Positions 24,175-35,509 of a DNA stretch of 64,000 nt are shown piece after piece. Each line of letters opens with the position of its first letter. Position 1 is the first letter of the stretch. Origin of the DNA: Pyxicephalus adspersus (Eukaryota > Chordata > Amphibia > Anura > Pyxicephalidae); contig NC_092859.1 of NCBI RefSeq assembly GCF_032062135.1, positions 155,900,036 through 155,964,035 on the forward strand, in the 5' to 3' direction. Both the position numbers and the translations under genes were made by a program. The notes beneath the pieces are model-generated. The model saw nothing but the letters and a program-made list of their open reading frames with translations, did no database searches and was not told the origin of the DNA.

Positions 24175-24600
24175 AGCATAGTACTAGGGACGAGCAAGCA
24201 AATTTTTTAAATTCGGTCTTGAGGTGAACTGGGTTGTTCTCGCTTACCAAACATGTAGGCGAGAACAGCCTTTGTAAATTCCACTGGCGAGACCGAATTT
24301 CTGGGACCTGCAAAACCAATCAGGGGAGGGAGCTGTCAGCTCTGCTCCTGTTTGCTGTTGCAGTCCTGTACTATGTGTTCCTGGATAGAGTTTCACTCGC
24401 TCACTGACGGGAGGATTCCCACGGCTGTATTTGTGAATGCGACCATGATAATTCTCCTATAGTGATTTCAGAATCCCATCAGAACTTCGAGGAAATTTGT
24501 GAGAATGCCAGTGGCATTCCCGCTCATCCCAGTTTAGCGCATCTGTCAAAACCACTGGTGAGTGCTTCCAGACAACCTAGAGGTTGAAAGTGGGCATCTG
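24175..24600 (+). repeat. Hairpin-rich interspersed repeat, copy 1
   Basis: Nested inverted repeats: AAATTCGGTCT (24209-24219) pairs with AGACCGAATTT (24290-24300), enclosing GTTCTCGC (24236-24243) with GCGAGAAC (24259-24266). A third hairpin GAATGCC-AGT-GGCATTC lies at 24503-24519. GGGAGGATTCCCACGGCTG near 24401 matches GGAGGATTCCCAGGGCTG of the repeat at 63430-63740, so the two are probably related. Confidence 0.6.
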
Positions 24601-25929
24601 GGAGTTGTAAACCATGTGTTTGGCAACTACCCATCTAAACTAAGCAAAGAGGGGGACCAGCAAGGTCCATCTTCAGCCCTTCTATACTGCAAGTGTTACA
24701 GTTTAGTTTTCCTTAACAGCCTCCCTAATGAGGCTATCTAATACCCCACAGCAGCCCCATGGGTTATAATAACTGTTTTATGCCACTGTGGGGTTTTCTC
24801 TGTCCTACATTATCACACTTAGAAATCCTGGTGCTGAAGAACTTTTAATAGCATGAGAATCCCAAGTGTGCCATTTATTTAGTCTTGGGAAGAGGGAGAA
24901 AGAATTTAAACCCATGGCCCGTTTATACTATTTTAGGGAAATATCTCCTCTGTGACAGTCCTACTGTATATTTTATGTTATAGGGGACTGAAAGAGGGCT
25001 AGTAGACAAGCAGATCTGCAATTGCATTGAAAATAACTTAATTTATATGTTTTGTAGTTATATTTACCGGGTTTTCCTATCAAATACCAACTAAGTGTGT
25101 CCTTGGCATGTGATGGGAAACTGAAGCTGGATGCACCCAGGAGAGCTGATCCTGATGCATTTAGAGATGCCAGCCTGCCAGCCTATGTTGAGTAAGAGCC
25201 GCTACTTTACTTATAATGAATTGGAGCACAATCATTCAGGTTTTATGTAGCAATTCTGAAAACATTCAGTAACGCAAAGGCTTTTACCTTAGTACTGCTA
25301 TTTTTACTAAACACAAAGTAAATTGAAATAAAGGAACCGAAGCAAAAGAATGGACAGGAAGTGAATAAGGCACAAAGTGCTAGTCTGTTTGTCTTCAAGA
25401 ACAAGCCATGCTTCAGCTAAGGGCTATTTTCCTCCATTGATTTCCTTATGAAAATAAAAGGCATGGATTAGTGTTCAAAAAATTTTCAAGTATTGACCCA
25501 CAGTTCAAAATTAATTTTGCCGACAGCCAGAAACGTATTGATATTTTAAAATGTCATTCAACGTTTCCAAACAAAATAATTGAAACAGGAATATAACAGG
25601 GTATGCTATATAGCTCTTCTTCCCGAGCAGTTTAACCGGTCTGGTAGGAATGAAAAGAATTTAACCCTAGATGTTGGAAGTAAGGGGGCTATAATGTAAA
25701 ATAGGAAAAAAGCACAGTGCTGTCTATATAAATCCAAGAGGACAAATTATAACCTTGAAAATAAAACAAAATGTATTGTTTATTTTGAAACTGAAAATTA
25801 TTATTTCCTAATGTGCCTGTGGTTAATTGCCTTGCACCCAAATTGGCCCAAGATGTGTGTTTGGGTCCGTGTTCATCTATATCATAGTGATAGGGACATT
25901 TAATTGCAAAGAAAATGAAAAATGGTTAA
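24601..25929. other. Unclassified sequence, no gene seen
   Basis: AT-rich to mixed sequence. No domain, tandem or interspersed match seen. Confidence 0.4.
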
Positions 25930-26120
25930 GAAAGCAGGCCTGAAGCAGAGCTGGGCGAAGGGCCTCATGACAGGGGAAGTTAAGAAGGCTGAGGGGCCGG
26001 GGTGAAAAGTTCAAAAAAAAAAAAAAGAGAGAGAGAAAGCAGGGCCGAGGGCCTCGTGGCAGGTGTAGTGAGGAAGGGAGTAGTAGGGGTGAAAAGTTAA
26101 AAAAAAAAAAAATATATATT
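25930..26120 (+). repeat. Purine-rich degenerate tandem duplication
   Basis: Two units of about 90 bp share GGGCGAAGGGCCTC / GGCCGAGGGCCTCGTG and GGGGTGAAAAGTT followed by a poly-A run. Low complexity explains the proline/leucine-rich minus-strand frame here. Confidence 0.6.
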
Positions 26121-26780
26121 ATTAAAATATAGATAAAGTGCGGGAAAAAAGGGATTGAGGATTGGAGGTTAAGGAAGGGAGGAGGGAGATGGTTAGGAGT
26201 TAAATTGAGTGGTCCCAGGGGAGGGGGCTGCATCTTAGAAAAATCTTAACAGGGACTGAGCGATCCCACCCTCCCTCCCTGTGGTTTAGACTAGAGGGGG
26301 GAGGTTATTTTCATAGCAGCCGTTTAGGCATAATTGGGTTTTGGGTCCATGAAAGTGAAAGGCGGGGTAATGGAAAATATAATGGAGATGGGAGCACAAA
26401 GGAATGGTTTGGGGTTCGGACAGTAAGGTTGGCCTTGCATGACACTTGGTTGTTGTGGAGGCTAAGTTGTGGAAGGAGATCCGCTAACTGTCCCCGAGGC
26501 GGTGTATGGGCGTCTGGGGGCCTGGCGGTGGATCGGAGACAGCAAGATGATGTAGGAGGATTGGTGACTTTCATGGACCTATGTTTTAAGAGATATACGA
26601 TAATATGTTTTTTGTTAATAAAGAGACTTGGTGTTAATAAAGGTGCTGTTGTGGCCAATTTTCTCCAACGCAAATGATGTAAGTGTCATTCTTTGGAAGG
26701 GGTGGTTGGAGGGAGGTAATTGGTCGGGCAACGAAGGCTTCCTATACTGTACCCATGTCATGATTACAATTATTTAGGCA
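26121..26780 (+). repeat. Purine-rich repeat with AATAAA signals
   Basis: G/A-rich sequence ending in two AATAAA hexamers (near 26617 and 26636), then GTGGCCAATTTTCTCCAACG. Tandem polyadenylation signals suggest a retroelement terminal region. No reading frame with a retroelement domain is present, and no second copy was found in the window. Confidence 0.3.
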
Positions 26781-26784
26781 GAAG

Positions 26785-26809
26785 TATGTATGTGTGTGTG
26801 TGTGTGTGT

Positions 26810-26852
<43 letters not shown>
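26785..26852. repeat. Compound (TG)n(TA)n microsatellite
   Basis: A (TG)n run with TATG interruptions passes directly into a (TA)n run of about 30 bp. A simple repeat likely to vary in length. Confidence 0.95.
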
Positions 26853-26856
<4 letters not shown>

Positions 26857-27172
26857 GAGGCTGCCTTCCCTGGGGACACAGGAAGTTGAACTCTGTGAAA
26901 GAACCCAGACCTGAATAGAAGGTTGCGGCTAGTTTTTGTTTGGAGCTGACCGGGAGAAGCCCGACTGCTAATAGCCAGGAAAGTCCTATGTTTAGTAAGT
27001 GCCAGACAGGCAAGGTTTTTCTTTTTACTGTTTTGGTTTTGTTTGTTTGCAACCTTTAATAAACCCGGCCGTGGGCGGGCTTAACACTTAAACCTTGGTG
27101 TGGTCTGAGTGGATGGAGCGGACAGGAGTCCCTTGACCCCAGAGAGGCGATCCTTGAGTGAAATCCCCTTTA
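26853..27172 (+). repeat. Possible LTR-like segment with polyA signal
   Basis: Contains CAACCTTTAATAAACCCGGC followed by a GC-rich block and GTGGTCTGAGTGGATGGAGC, in the order expected of an R/U5-type region. Bounded on both sides by TA microsatellites. No paired LTR, primer-binding site or polyprotein is visible, so it is only a possible solo remnant. Confidence 0.3.
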
Positions 27173-27193
27173 CAATATATATATATATATATT
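27173..27193. repeat. (TA)n microsatellite
   Basis: A run of about ten TA units flanked by CAATA and TATTG, forming a perfect palindrome. Confidence 0.9.
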
Positions 27194-27749
27194 GTGGGCT
27201 ATCACAGGGGGATTTCCTCAGGATAACACGACAGCCTCAGGGCAGGTAAAAAGGCAACCTTCTTGGAATGTCCAAACAACAGCACGAGGGTTTATTAAAC
27301 ACGAGTTTACCATAAAATGTCCACAGAAATAAACAATGGCCCGGCTGGGCATCTGGCTTCCTCACTGGGTGCCCTGTTTCTCTATCACAGAAACATAATA
27401 TCAATACTGTTAACTCACAAGTTTGGAGTGCAGTTTGGAGGCTTGCTTTCCTGGAGCTCTGCTCCCTTGCCATGCATGGAGCACACTACTTCCCCCAGCC
27501 TCTGGCTGATCACCTTTTTACAGCACCTGGGTCCAGGTGAACACATACCAGCCCTGCCTGAGATTGGCACCCTTCTCTTTCCCTGGCTGGCTCCAGGGCC
27601 GTAAAGAACCCACTTTTTTCCCAAAAAGCCTTCAGCATAAACTAGCACTTTCTTCCCTTGGAGCCATTATGACAGGTAATACCCCATTGGAGACGCAACA
27701 TACCTGCTATCAAACACTTTTCCTACCATTTGAAGGGACACTCTGTCAC
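27194..27749. other. Unclassified, probably repeat-derived
   Basis: GC content is higher than in the surroundings and overlapping frames occur on both strands, none with a domain. It may belong with the LTR-like material upstream. Confidence 0.3.
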
Positions 27750-28655
27750 AATTTATGGTATGTCTATTAAACAACAAGACTGATATATTAACTGACTTTT
27801 ATTTATTGATATGACATTTCTAATGTTTGTCCCCTTCAATATTCTCTCCATTCTCAATGAAGCACCAATGCCGCCTTCTTTTCCACTGGTAGAAGGCGTG
27901 GAGCAGATCAGTTTCTGTTATTTGATGTTTTTTCTTTCCAGCATCCATTGACACAAAGCATGTTTCATTTCACCAATTTAAATTTAGGAAAAATTTGAAA
28001 AAAGTCCCAAGGTGCCAAATCTGGTGAATATGGAGATTGTTCCAGCGTAGTGATGTCTTTGTCAGTCACAGAAATTGCTCTGTGAGAAGGAGCATTGTCC
28101 TGATGAAGAATGAAACCATTTCCCACATTTCTGCCATTTTTTCCTGACTCTTCCTCTCAGCTTTATCTTCCTTATAATAATGTTGGGTCACTGTTGTGTC
28201 TTCTGGAACCCATTCTGCCAAAATAACGCCTTCATGTCACAAAACACGATGACATGGCTGTGAATTTGGACTTTTTTGATTCTTGGTGATGAAGGTGTTT
28301 CCAGTGACTGTGGTTTGGTTTCAGGATCATACTAGAAGATCAGGGTTTCGGCACCAAGTGATGACTTTATGGAAAAGGTTCGGCTCCACCTCAAGTTGCT
28401 GCAAAATGTCAGCGCAAGTTTCTTTGCCGCACTTTTTGCTCTGGTATGAAATTGTGCCAAAAATGTCAAACTGACGCGTTGCTCAACTTATCTACGTCTC
28501 ATGACTTCGGCACATGAGGGGAAACAAATTGGCATTAAAAGATGACTTGACAACAAACTAAACAGCAGAAAGTGCTGGGGTTTGTCTGCCATGTTTGGAG
28601 AAGTTTAATGATTTATAGCAAGAGATCAGAATCATCTCACTGCTTTGTAATAGGG
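27750..28655 (-). pseudogene. mariner-like transposase remnant, copy 1
   Basis: Reading the minus strand, fragments in shifting frames give the DD34D catalytic region of an IS630/Tc1/mariner transposase. In order they are a YDPETK-like segment (about 28330), VIVFCDMK with the second-strand aspartate (about 28245), HQDNAPSHRA (about 28080) and YSPDLAPWDFF with the last aspartate (about 28030). The N-terminal helix-turn-helix is missing, and stops and frameshifts are present, so it is dead. The left edge GTATGTCTATTAAACAACAAGAC parallels GGTCTGTCTATTAAATAATG at 60891 and probably marks the terminal repeat. Homology with 60890-61865 runs to CATCTCACTGCTTTGT. Confidence 0.85.
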
Positions 28656-28844
28656 ATAGAAACACAGTCACCTTATTTAAAAGACAGACCTCGTACACAC
28701 ACATCCACATCCTTTGTATATATACCTCTTCACATCTTCCCGTTTCTGCCATTGCATCAAGCAGGTTTAGCCCACCTTCCTTCTACAAACCGCTTTCTTT
28801 ACCTATTATGCTCCAAGGCCTACTGTTATGGGTTGCCTCCCCCT

Positions 28845-29240
28845 GGTAGGTGACACAGGATAACCTGAGGTGCAGAATCTAAGTGACCCCCGGGTCTTTA
28901 CCAGCGCACCCTGCAAGGAGTAATTGGCCAGTGGCCGCTGGATTACTTTGCTGCAAGAGGGTCACCAGGCTCCCCCCTCTAGGGGATGACACGGATCTGA
29001 AGACTTCAGCTAAGGAATGGTGATGTGGCTGAAAAACAGCAAGTCAAGGTGAGGTAGCTGGACTGGCTGAGGTCAGGGCAAGCAGCAGGCAAGGTGAGGC
29101 GAGGTCAGGTAACAAGCCAAGGTCAAACATAGAAAATCCAAACAGATGACTAGCTGGCAGAGAGGAAGGAAGGGCCCTGAGGATCCAGCAACCTGAGTCT
29201 GTAACTGGAGAGGTTTAAAAAGGCCCAGTCGCCAATGGCA
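28845..29240 (+). repeat. Unnamed interspersed repeat, copy B
   Basis: Begins GGTAGGTGACACAGGATAAC and matches 6692-6905 through GGTGCAGAATCTAAGTG and GGTCAGGGCAAGC blocks. It extends further 3', with AGGTCAGGTAAC-type purine-rich repeats. Class unknown. Confidence 0.6.
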
Positions 29241-29691
29241 GGAAAGAAGAGAACAATCTGTAGATTGGCTGCAGCAGCTACTCCAGAATATCCTGTGCAG
29301 GGGATGTCGAGAATGGTGAAAAATTAATGGCTACAAGGATGCAGGTGATGCTGCAGCATGCTGAGCAGATGATCTGTGAGCGGAGTGGTAACACCTACAA
29401 TGTTGTTTATATTACTCTAAAATATATTTTTTATAATTAGTTTTGATTTGGGGGCAGGGGTGAGTGGGGCAAAAAAGTTAGGAAACTTAGTGGAACATTT
29501 CATGTACCCTTCAAACCTGTTTTTTTATTGATGAAGGATAAAAAAAAGAGAAATCGGACGGAGCAAAATTAGAGCAAAAGTTCAGCTTTAGGACATGACA
29601 AGAATAGATTGGTAGTTGTGAGAGCACCTTTTTCTACACAAAGATATTTGAAATAAATTATTCTACCTTTTCTTTTCTTAATTGGACAGCT
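29241..29691. other. Unclassified sequence, no gene seen
   Basis: No feature supported between two repeats. Confidence 0.4.
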
Positions 29692-30127
29692 GCAATATCT
29701 AAAGCTAGTAAAGTACTTTCTTGTATTAAAAGAGGAATAGACTGCAGAGATGAGACATAATCCTGCCCCTGTACAATACATTGGTCAGACCACATCTGGA
29801 ATATGCAGTCCAGTTTTGGGCATAGATTGCTTTAAGAAAAAGCTGGATGATTTCTAGAAGCACAGAATATAACTGGGGATTAAGGATTTAAAGTAAAGAT
29901 AACAGTGACTGCTGATCCAGGGAACATCCGATTGCCTCATGGAATCAGGAAGGATTTTTATTTCCCTTGTTGAAGCAAATTGTACCAGGGTTTTTTTTTG
30001 CCTTCATCTGGACCAACTATGTCTTATAGGGTTTTATATCTGGGATATGTTTATTTCCCCAGTGGTTGAACTTGATGGACTTATGTCTATTTTCAAATTA
30101 ACCTACTACGTAAATATGTAACTATGT
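29692..30127 (+). mobile_element. LINE 3' end (same family as 16262)
   Basis: Starts inside the reverse-transcriptase C-terminus (AAISKASKVLSCIKRG, LRPHLEYAVQF-like) and is nearly identical in DNA to 16470-16560. It then jumps to the extreme C-terminal tail: a LPHGIRKDFYFP-like segment, FLPSSGPT and a TTGAACTTGATGGACTTATG stretch. It ends in the short GTAAATATGTAACTATGTA repeat typical of this LINE 3' end. An internal deletion separates the two parts at about 29825. Frameshifts show it is dead. Confidence 0.8.
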
Positions 30128-32439
30128 ACTATTGATGGAATTGATTGCCTCAGTTCAGTTTAAGCCAAACTGATCGACACATTCTGGATTCTGAATGTTC
30201 CCAGAAAGCATACTATTGAATAGGGAGACATTCTGATGGTTGGTTCTAGTCTCTAGAAAGTCACTATAGCATTCAAATATACCAAAATGCCATGAGGAGG
30301 CCACCAAATTTCCATTCTATTCAGTCCATTGGGAAGTTGGAGAAGGTGGGTTCCCTGGACAATTGCCAAAATCCAACCCTGTATCTCCTCATATCTCAAC
30401 ATTTCTTGATTCTGTTAAATATATTATTGTATATATTTTTAAAATTTATATGCTATAAATCAATATGAACTTCATCCGTTGCAAACTCAAGAACATTACA
30501 GCTCTCAACCTACGAACATTGCAGTCTTGGAAATTGGAATGGCATTGAAAATGTTAACAGAACATTTTCCAGTCTATTTAGGGGCTGTGTGAAGAAAGAG
30601 GAAGCCAACTCTTGCCTGAGATCTCATTTTGTCGGAGATTGGCTTGTTGGCGCTGCTTTAAACCTCACAATATCTGCAGTTTACTCTATTCAGCAAAGCT
30701 GAGATGGCAGGGAATAGCTGGAGGTTAGAGAGTCCAGCCCCCTCCCACATGTACATAGAGACATACTTCATTTTCTACCGAGGGCAGCGTGTTTCAAACC
30801 AATTTGAAAAGATCAAAGTTGGCAACTTGGAAGCAAGGTGATTTTTCAATCCCTTAACTTAATAGCGTGATAAATTAAATTTTCCTGACTTTTCGAGGAC
30901 TGTTTTTCTGTCCTTTACAAATGGGATTTTGAAAGGTGCAATATACTGCTTTTGATATAAACAGCTCTACACATCTGTAGCTATGCTGATGTATGCACAG
31001 CGAGATATCAAACCACAATCATAATTCAGCTCTGGCGGTGTAAATCCTAAGGCTATGAGTACTAACCTGCACAGCACCATTAAAGGGGAGCAAAAAATAA
31101 AAAAGCAGGCATTTGACTAAATTAACTTTTAATTGTATTTGAACATTTATTTGTACAGTGAAATCTATTTCAAATATACTTTAACCAAAGCTCCATAAAA
31201 TATGAGGACACCATAATAAAAATGAAAAATATATAGCATCACAAACCTTTTGCTATTCTGGCCCCATACAGATATTTAGGAACTTTTTTGTGAATTTTGT
31301 TCAGTAAAAAACAGTCTAACTTTCTTGTTGACCAGATAATTCTAGAATAATGTATATACATGTTTCATATTTACCACTTACCACCAGCAGGTGGTGCTCA
31401 GGATAAGATCTGCCTTTCTGAAACCTTTTACTTTCAGGCATGCTTTATATTTATTAACTTGTTTGGGGTAAAAAAGGAACACCCACCATACTCACCTGCT
31501 AGCAAAGATGGCAACTTCCTACAGTGTGCATATAAGTATAATCTGTTTTTAGATGTGAGTGCAGTGATTGTGAAATGAATATTTAAATATTTGCAGAAAC
31601 ATCATTTTTTTTAGCTACTACATTTGTTGCCTGGATCCTTTGGCAACCATACAATGGCCCCGTCATTGGCAGCCCCTGCCATGGATAGGGTGAATGCAGG
31701 GGTGGACATGGAGAATGGCAAAGTTTGCTGTTGTATGAGGGCCCAGGACTCTCCTCAGTCAACAGAGGTCCCAAGTCAGTTCTACAAAGGGGCCAAAGTC
31801 AGTACTGCACAGGGGCCCGCTGCTGGCTAAATGCAGCACTGGGTGAATGGTGGAGCAGTCAGTGGCATATTGTCCCTTCTTTTCTCTAAACCAAAAGTCT
31901 ATAGCTATAATAGGCTTTATTTCAGGACAGAAAAAAATAACCTGAAAAAAAGACAATATTGATTTCTTTGGGTTAAAAATAAATAAAGGGTGTAAAAAGA
32001 CCCCTATAGAAATACAACCAACCAACTCCCTTCAAACAAAAGAAAACTCCAAAAGCCCTTTGAAAAAAACTACTTAGCCAATGTACCCCAAAGTAAAAAC
32101 TATTTTTTTAGGGGGAGGGGGTGGAAGGGTGAGTCTATGAACAGCCAAGGAACGTGGCCTCCAAAAGGCATCCCAATCTTCCCAAATCTTATAGAATTTC
32201 AGAATTCAAACGACTTTTTGAGAAGGAGGAACAATATTTCTGTAATACAACAACTGCGCTGAAAAACAAATATGACAAAGAGATAATTACATGGCACATG
32301 GATTACTCATTGTTGTGTGAGCTGTAATGGTTTTTAAATTGTTCAGAGAAATTGGAATTATGGATATATTTTACTTTGAAAAGGTGTTTGTGTATTAAAG
32401 TAAGAGGGGTAACTAACATTTCTAGATCCTTGCTGTTAG
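30128..32439. other. Unclassified sequence, no gene seen
   Basis: Mostly AT-rich sequence. 31590-31830 is GC-richer, with repeated AAGTCAGT and GGGGCC words and probably an old repeat. Frames of up to 88 codons show no domains. Confidence 0.4.
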
Positions 32440-32664
32440 AGTTCTTTAGGAGTTTGCAGGGGGTTTCTTGAGCAATGATCAATGTATGACTTATATTTCA
32501 ATTACCACCGACACCAATGATCTTTTTGGCTATCTGTAAGAGTGACAGCAATGACCAGCAACGTAAGAGGCATTCTTCCCATTGACCATCTTTATAATGT
32601 GCTATACACTGTTGATATAGTAACTATAGAAAGGGTTCCCTGAGATCTAAAAATGATTATTCAA
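32440..32664 (+). mobile_element. hAT-like MITE fragment, plus orientation
   Basis: Contains CACCAATGATCTTTTTGGCT, GTGACAGCAATGACC and AGGGTTCCCTGAGATCTAAA blocks of the hAT-like family, running to AATGTTAAAA. It abuts a second fragment in the opposite orientation. Confidence 0.65.
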
Positions 32665-32816
32665 TGTTAAAAGGAAGAATGTCACAGATCGCCAAAAAGA
32701 ACATTGGTGTCAGTGATACCTGACCAGTGAGACACAAACTGCTCATTGCTCAAAGACCCTTAGCAACCTTTGGAGGAACTCTAGTGTTCCATTGAATCCT
32801 GGTTGAGAAGCAATGT
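32665..32816 (-). mobile_element. hAT-like MITE fragment, minus orientation
   Basis: GAAGAATGTCACAGATCGCC, AACATTGGTGTCAGTGATACC and AGCAACCTTTGGAGGAAC are the reverse of the family blocks. The fragment ends near GGTTGAGAAGCAATG, a diverged terminus. Confidence 0.65.
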
Positions 32817-33734
32817 TAAAAACCATTAGAAAAACATAGGTGGTCAGCAACTGAGAGATCATAGGTCTGATTTGACCAGCTACATAGTTGGGTATTACAG
32901 TCAGGTTGGTAGATTTTGTAATCCGGTGAACAGGTGCAAGACCCATGTATACAACCAACACAATGGCGGGCAAACAATTGGACACCAAAGAATCATTGAG
33001 TTGGTTTTTGTTGGAGCTTCCAATCTTCTGTCCCCATACCACTAATTCACTTGTGATACACATACAGAATTCAGGATAATTATGCTTTCGGCTCACGTGG
33101 GCGGAATGTCATATGTTCTATATTAGACTTCTCTCTTTTTTTCATTCTAGTTTATTAAAGGTTTATTCCATATGAGGATATAAAACAGATGTGACGTTTT
33201 CCTCCAAACTGCATCTGACAGAGGTGGGATTAACTGGGTGAAAACAGCCAGATCTACTTTACTGCTAATATAGAAGAAGACCCCATGGTCTTTATTCTAT
33301 ATGAACAGAAAACAGATTTGGCAGATAATCTCTTGTTAAATCTTGGTGCTGTCAATTGTAGTTAAATAGAGAAAAGAGCCAGATTTGATTTTCTTTTCAT
33401 ATATTATGTAATATAGGGCACAAGCATCGATGCCAATGTTATTTTTGGTTCTTGGCCCCAGTCAGCTGAGAACCGATTCCTTAATGCTCCTTTAAAAGGA
33501 TGTGAATAATGAATTAAAAAAATAATAATAGCGCATTTCTAAGATATGTTGTACATTGGCTGCTCAGGTTGTTCTTGCTGGATGATTACAGTTGCTGATA
33601 TTTCATAAAATAAATGAAAGCAGACCTATTACTACATTTTTACCATTATAAAAGGGTGGCTATCCCTTTTATATAATAGAATACTATAGGTTCTTTTTTT
33701 ATACTTTTTATTTTGGGGAGGACCATCTTTACTT
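32817..33734. other. Unclassified sequence, no gene seen
   Basis: The 117-codon minus-strand frame (32743-33096) partly reads the hAT fragment antisense and has no domain. Confidence 0.45.
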
Positions 33735-34095
33735 TACTGTGGCAGCAATGGAAAACCCACAGCCTTCTGGTATACTTGCATCACATATCCAATGAGGCTG
33801 CATGCTGCTCTTTCTGCACATGCCCCAAACTGGGCATGCATCATCCCCTTTAATGCAAAAAAAAAGCTTAATCTCATGCATGTGCAATTTTTTTTTAACT
33901 TTCAGAAAAACATGTCGCCTGATCTTGCCCCTGCACAGTGCGAGTTTGGTGAAGTGAAATGAACCTGGAAGAAAAAAAGATGGCAACGCTGGACACAAGG
34001 TCGAGCGCTGGAAAGAAGAGGCCAAGACAAAAGTCTTGAGCTTAGTTTGTGGATGGATCGAGGGCATGTCATTGGTAAAGTTCTGCTTTAAATAA
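33735..34095 (+). repeat. Interspersed repeat (GTGGCAG...AACCC family)
   Basis: Starts GTGGCAGCAATGGAAAACCC and contains the GCATGTGCA and GAAGAGGCCAAGA blocks. Related starts are at 42517, 52211 and 63825 (GTGGTAAAGACTGAAGTGG). Interspersed, non-coding, class unknown. Confidence 0.55.
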
Positions 34096-35049
34096 CTGGA
34101 CCATGTATGGCAGCTTCAGTATCAACTTGTCAATATGCTTATGGCGCAGGGCAATGCCACACGGGCAACTCTTGTGCCATAGAGCTCATATGCTCCACTA
34201 AGATCTCCTTGAAAACTGCAATGATGTAGCTGGCCTAGCTAAGGAGGGAATCATTCTATAGAAACAAGTACCAGCATCAATATTTTTATGAAATGTCTGC
34301 TTTTTATTAGGGTGAAAAATATGAAAGCTGGATTTTTAAAATTTTACAGATTAGTTTTTTTTAAACTAAAAGCATTTCACTAGTTGATTATCCACTTACA
34401 AGGGATACTTCACCTATGGAAATGTAAAACAAATAAGGATTTTTGTTTGCACATGGCAGCAGAGCTTCTTCTCATTTACTTAAATATGCAGCCTAAACTC
34501 CCTATATATATCAACCCCAATGTATCAACTGAAGGATGGAGATGTTTATTTGTAAACAACTTGCATATGATATCTATGGATAGCTGCCATAGTAATAACA
34601 TGATCACGAAACATGCTGATTGAATCTCACTATTTAGTATTAGATTTATAGACAAATATTTTTGGGCGATGAGAAGGCAAGATAACAGGTCAATTCCCTG
34701 GAAAAATTAAGATGAATACATAAAAAATAAAAAGAAGCCACTGTTACAAGTTTGCTTAACGCTCTCTCAGGCCTAAAAAACGTATTTATTACATTGAACC
34801 ACATATTATGTACATGCATGGGTTATTGCAAAATCTGTAAAAAAAAAAAAATGAATATTTTTTTCTTCTTCTATTTTAAAATATATTTCTATTTCGGTAA
34901 AAGTGATCTATATATCCATTGGCCCTTTGTGCAACTTTTTATGATATATATAGAAGATACCATAACCCATGCTTACTGTTAGATTGTAAGATAAGTCTTT
35001 TTATTTCTGCAGTTCTACAATAACTCCATTGATTTTTTAAAGAATTGTA
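34096..35049. other. Unclassified AT-rich sequence, no gene seen
   Basis: No supported feature. Confidence 0.45.
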
Positions 35050-35135
35050 CCTCCCACCTACCCCTGCTTTGGAAGGACTGCCCCTCTTCATACCTCCCAC
35101 CTACCCCTGCTTTGGAAGGACTGCCCCTCTTCATA
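35050..35135 (+). repeat. Perfect 43-bp tandem duplication
   Basis: Two identical adjacent 43-bp units, 35050-35092 and 35093-35135, each running from CCTCCCACCTACCCC to CTCTTCATA. A third partial start (CCTCCCTA) follows. The absence of any difference implies a very recent event or an assembly duplication. Confidence 0.95.
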
Positions 35136-35509
35136 CCTCCCTATTGTCAACTTTGCTAGGTGAGGTGACAAGGCTGTTGTTAGCTGTGGTAATATTGCAT
35201 AGTGAAACTTGCTAATTGCACCATTTCCAAGCATTAAGGAAATGTTCCTTACTTGACTTTAAATCTGTATTTATTGAAAATCTACAGAGAAGGAAGCTCA
35301 CAGATACTCAAATATAAACATCTGAATATAAACAGAGGTATCTACTTTTGCCTAAACGCAGGAAAACAACATTGATTTGAGTATAAACACAGGACACAAA
35401 ATGCAGCCACTATTACCGACATTCAAAACAATAATCAACAGAAATGTTGATTTGTACAATTTTAATGTCAATAAATACATCCATGGTGCATTATTTTTAA
35501 AACATTTAT

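Noticed and set aside
25877..26233. 118-codon Pro/Leu/Phe-rich minus-strand frame
   Set aside because: It is antisense to purine-rich low-complexity sequence with poly-A runs.
26720..26914. 64-codon frame with YIYIYI/CVCVCV peptide
   Set aside because: Translation of the TG/TA microsatellite.
26853..27172. Endogenous retrovirus
   Set aside because: Only an LTR-like end is suggested; no paired LTR, primer-binding site or gag/pol/env-like frame is seen, so no provirus is called.
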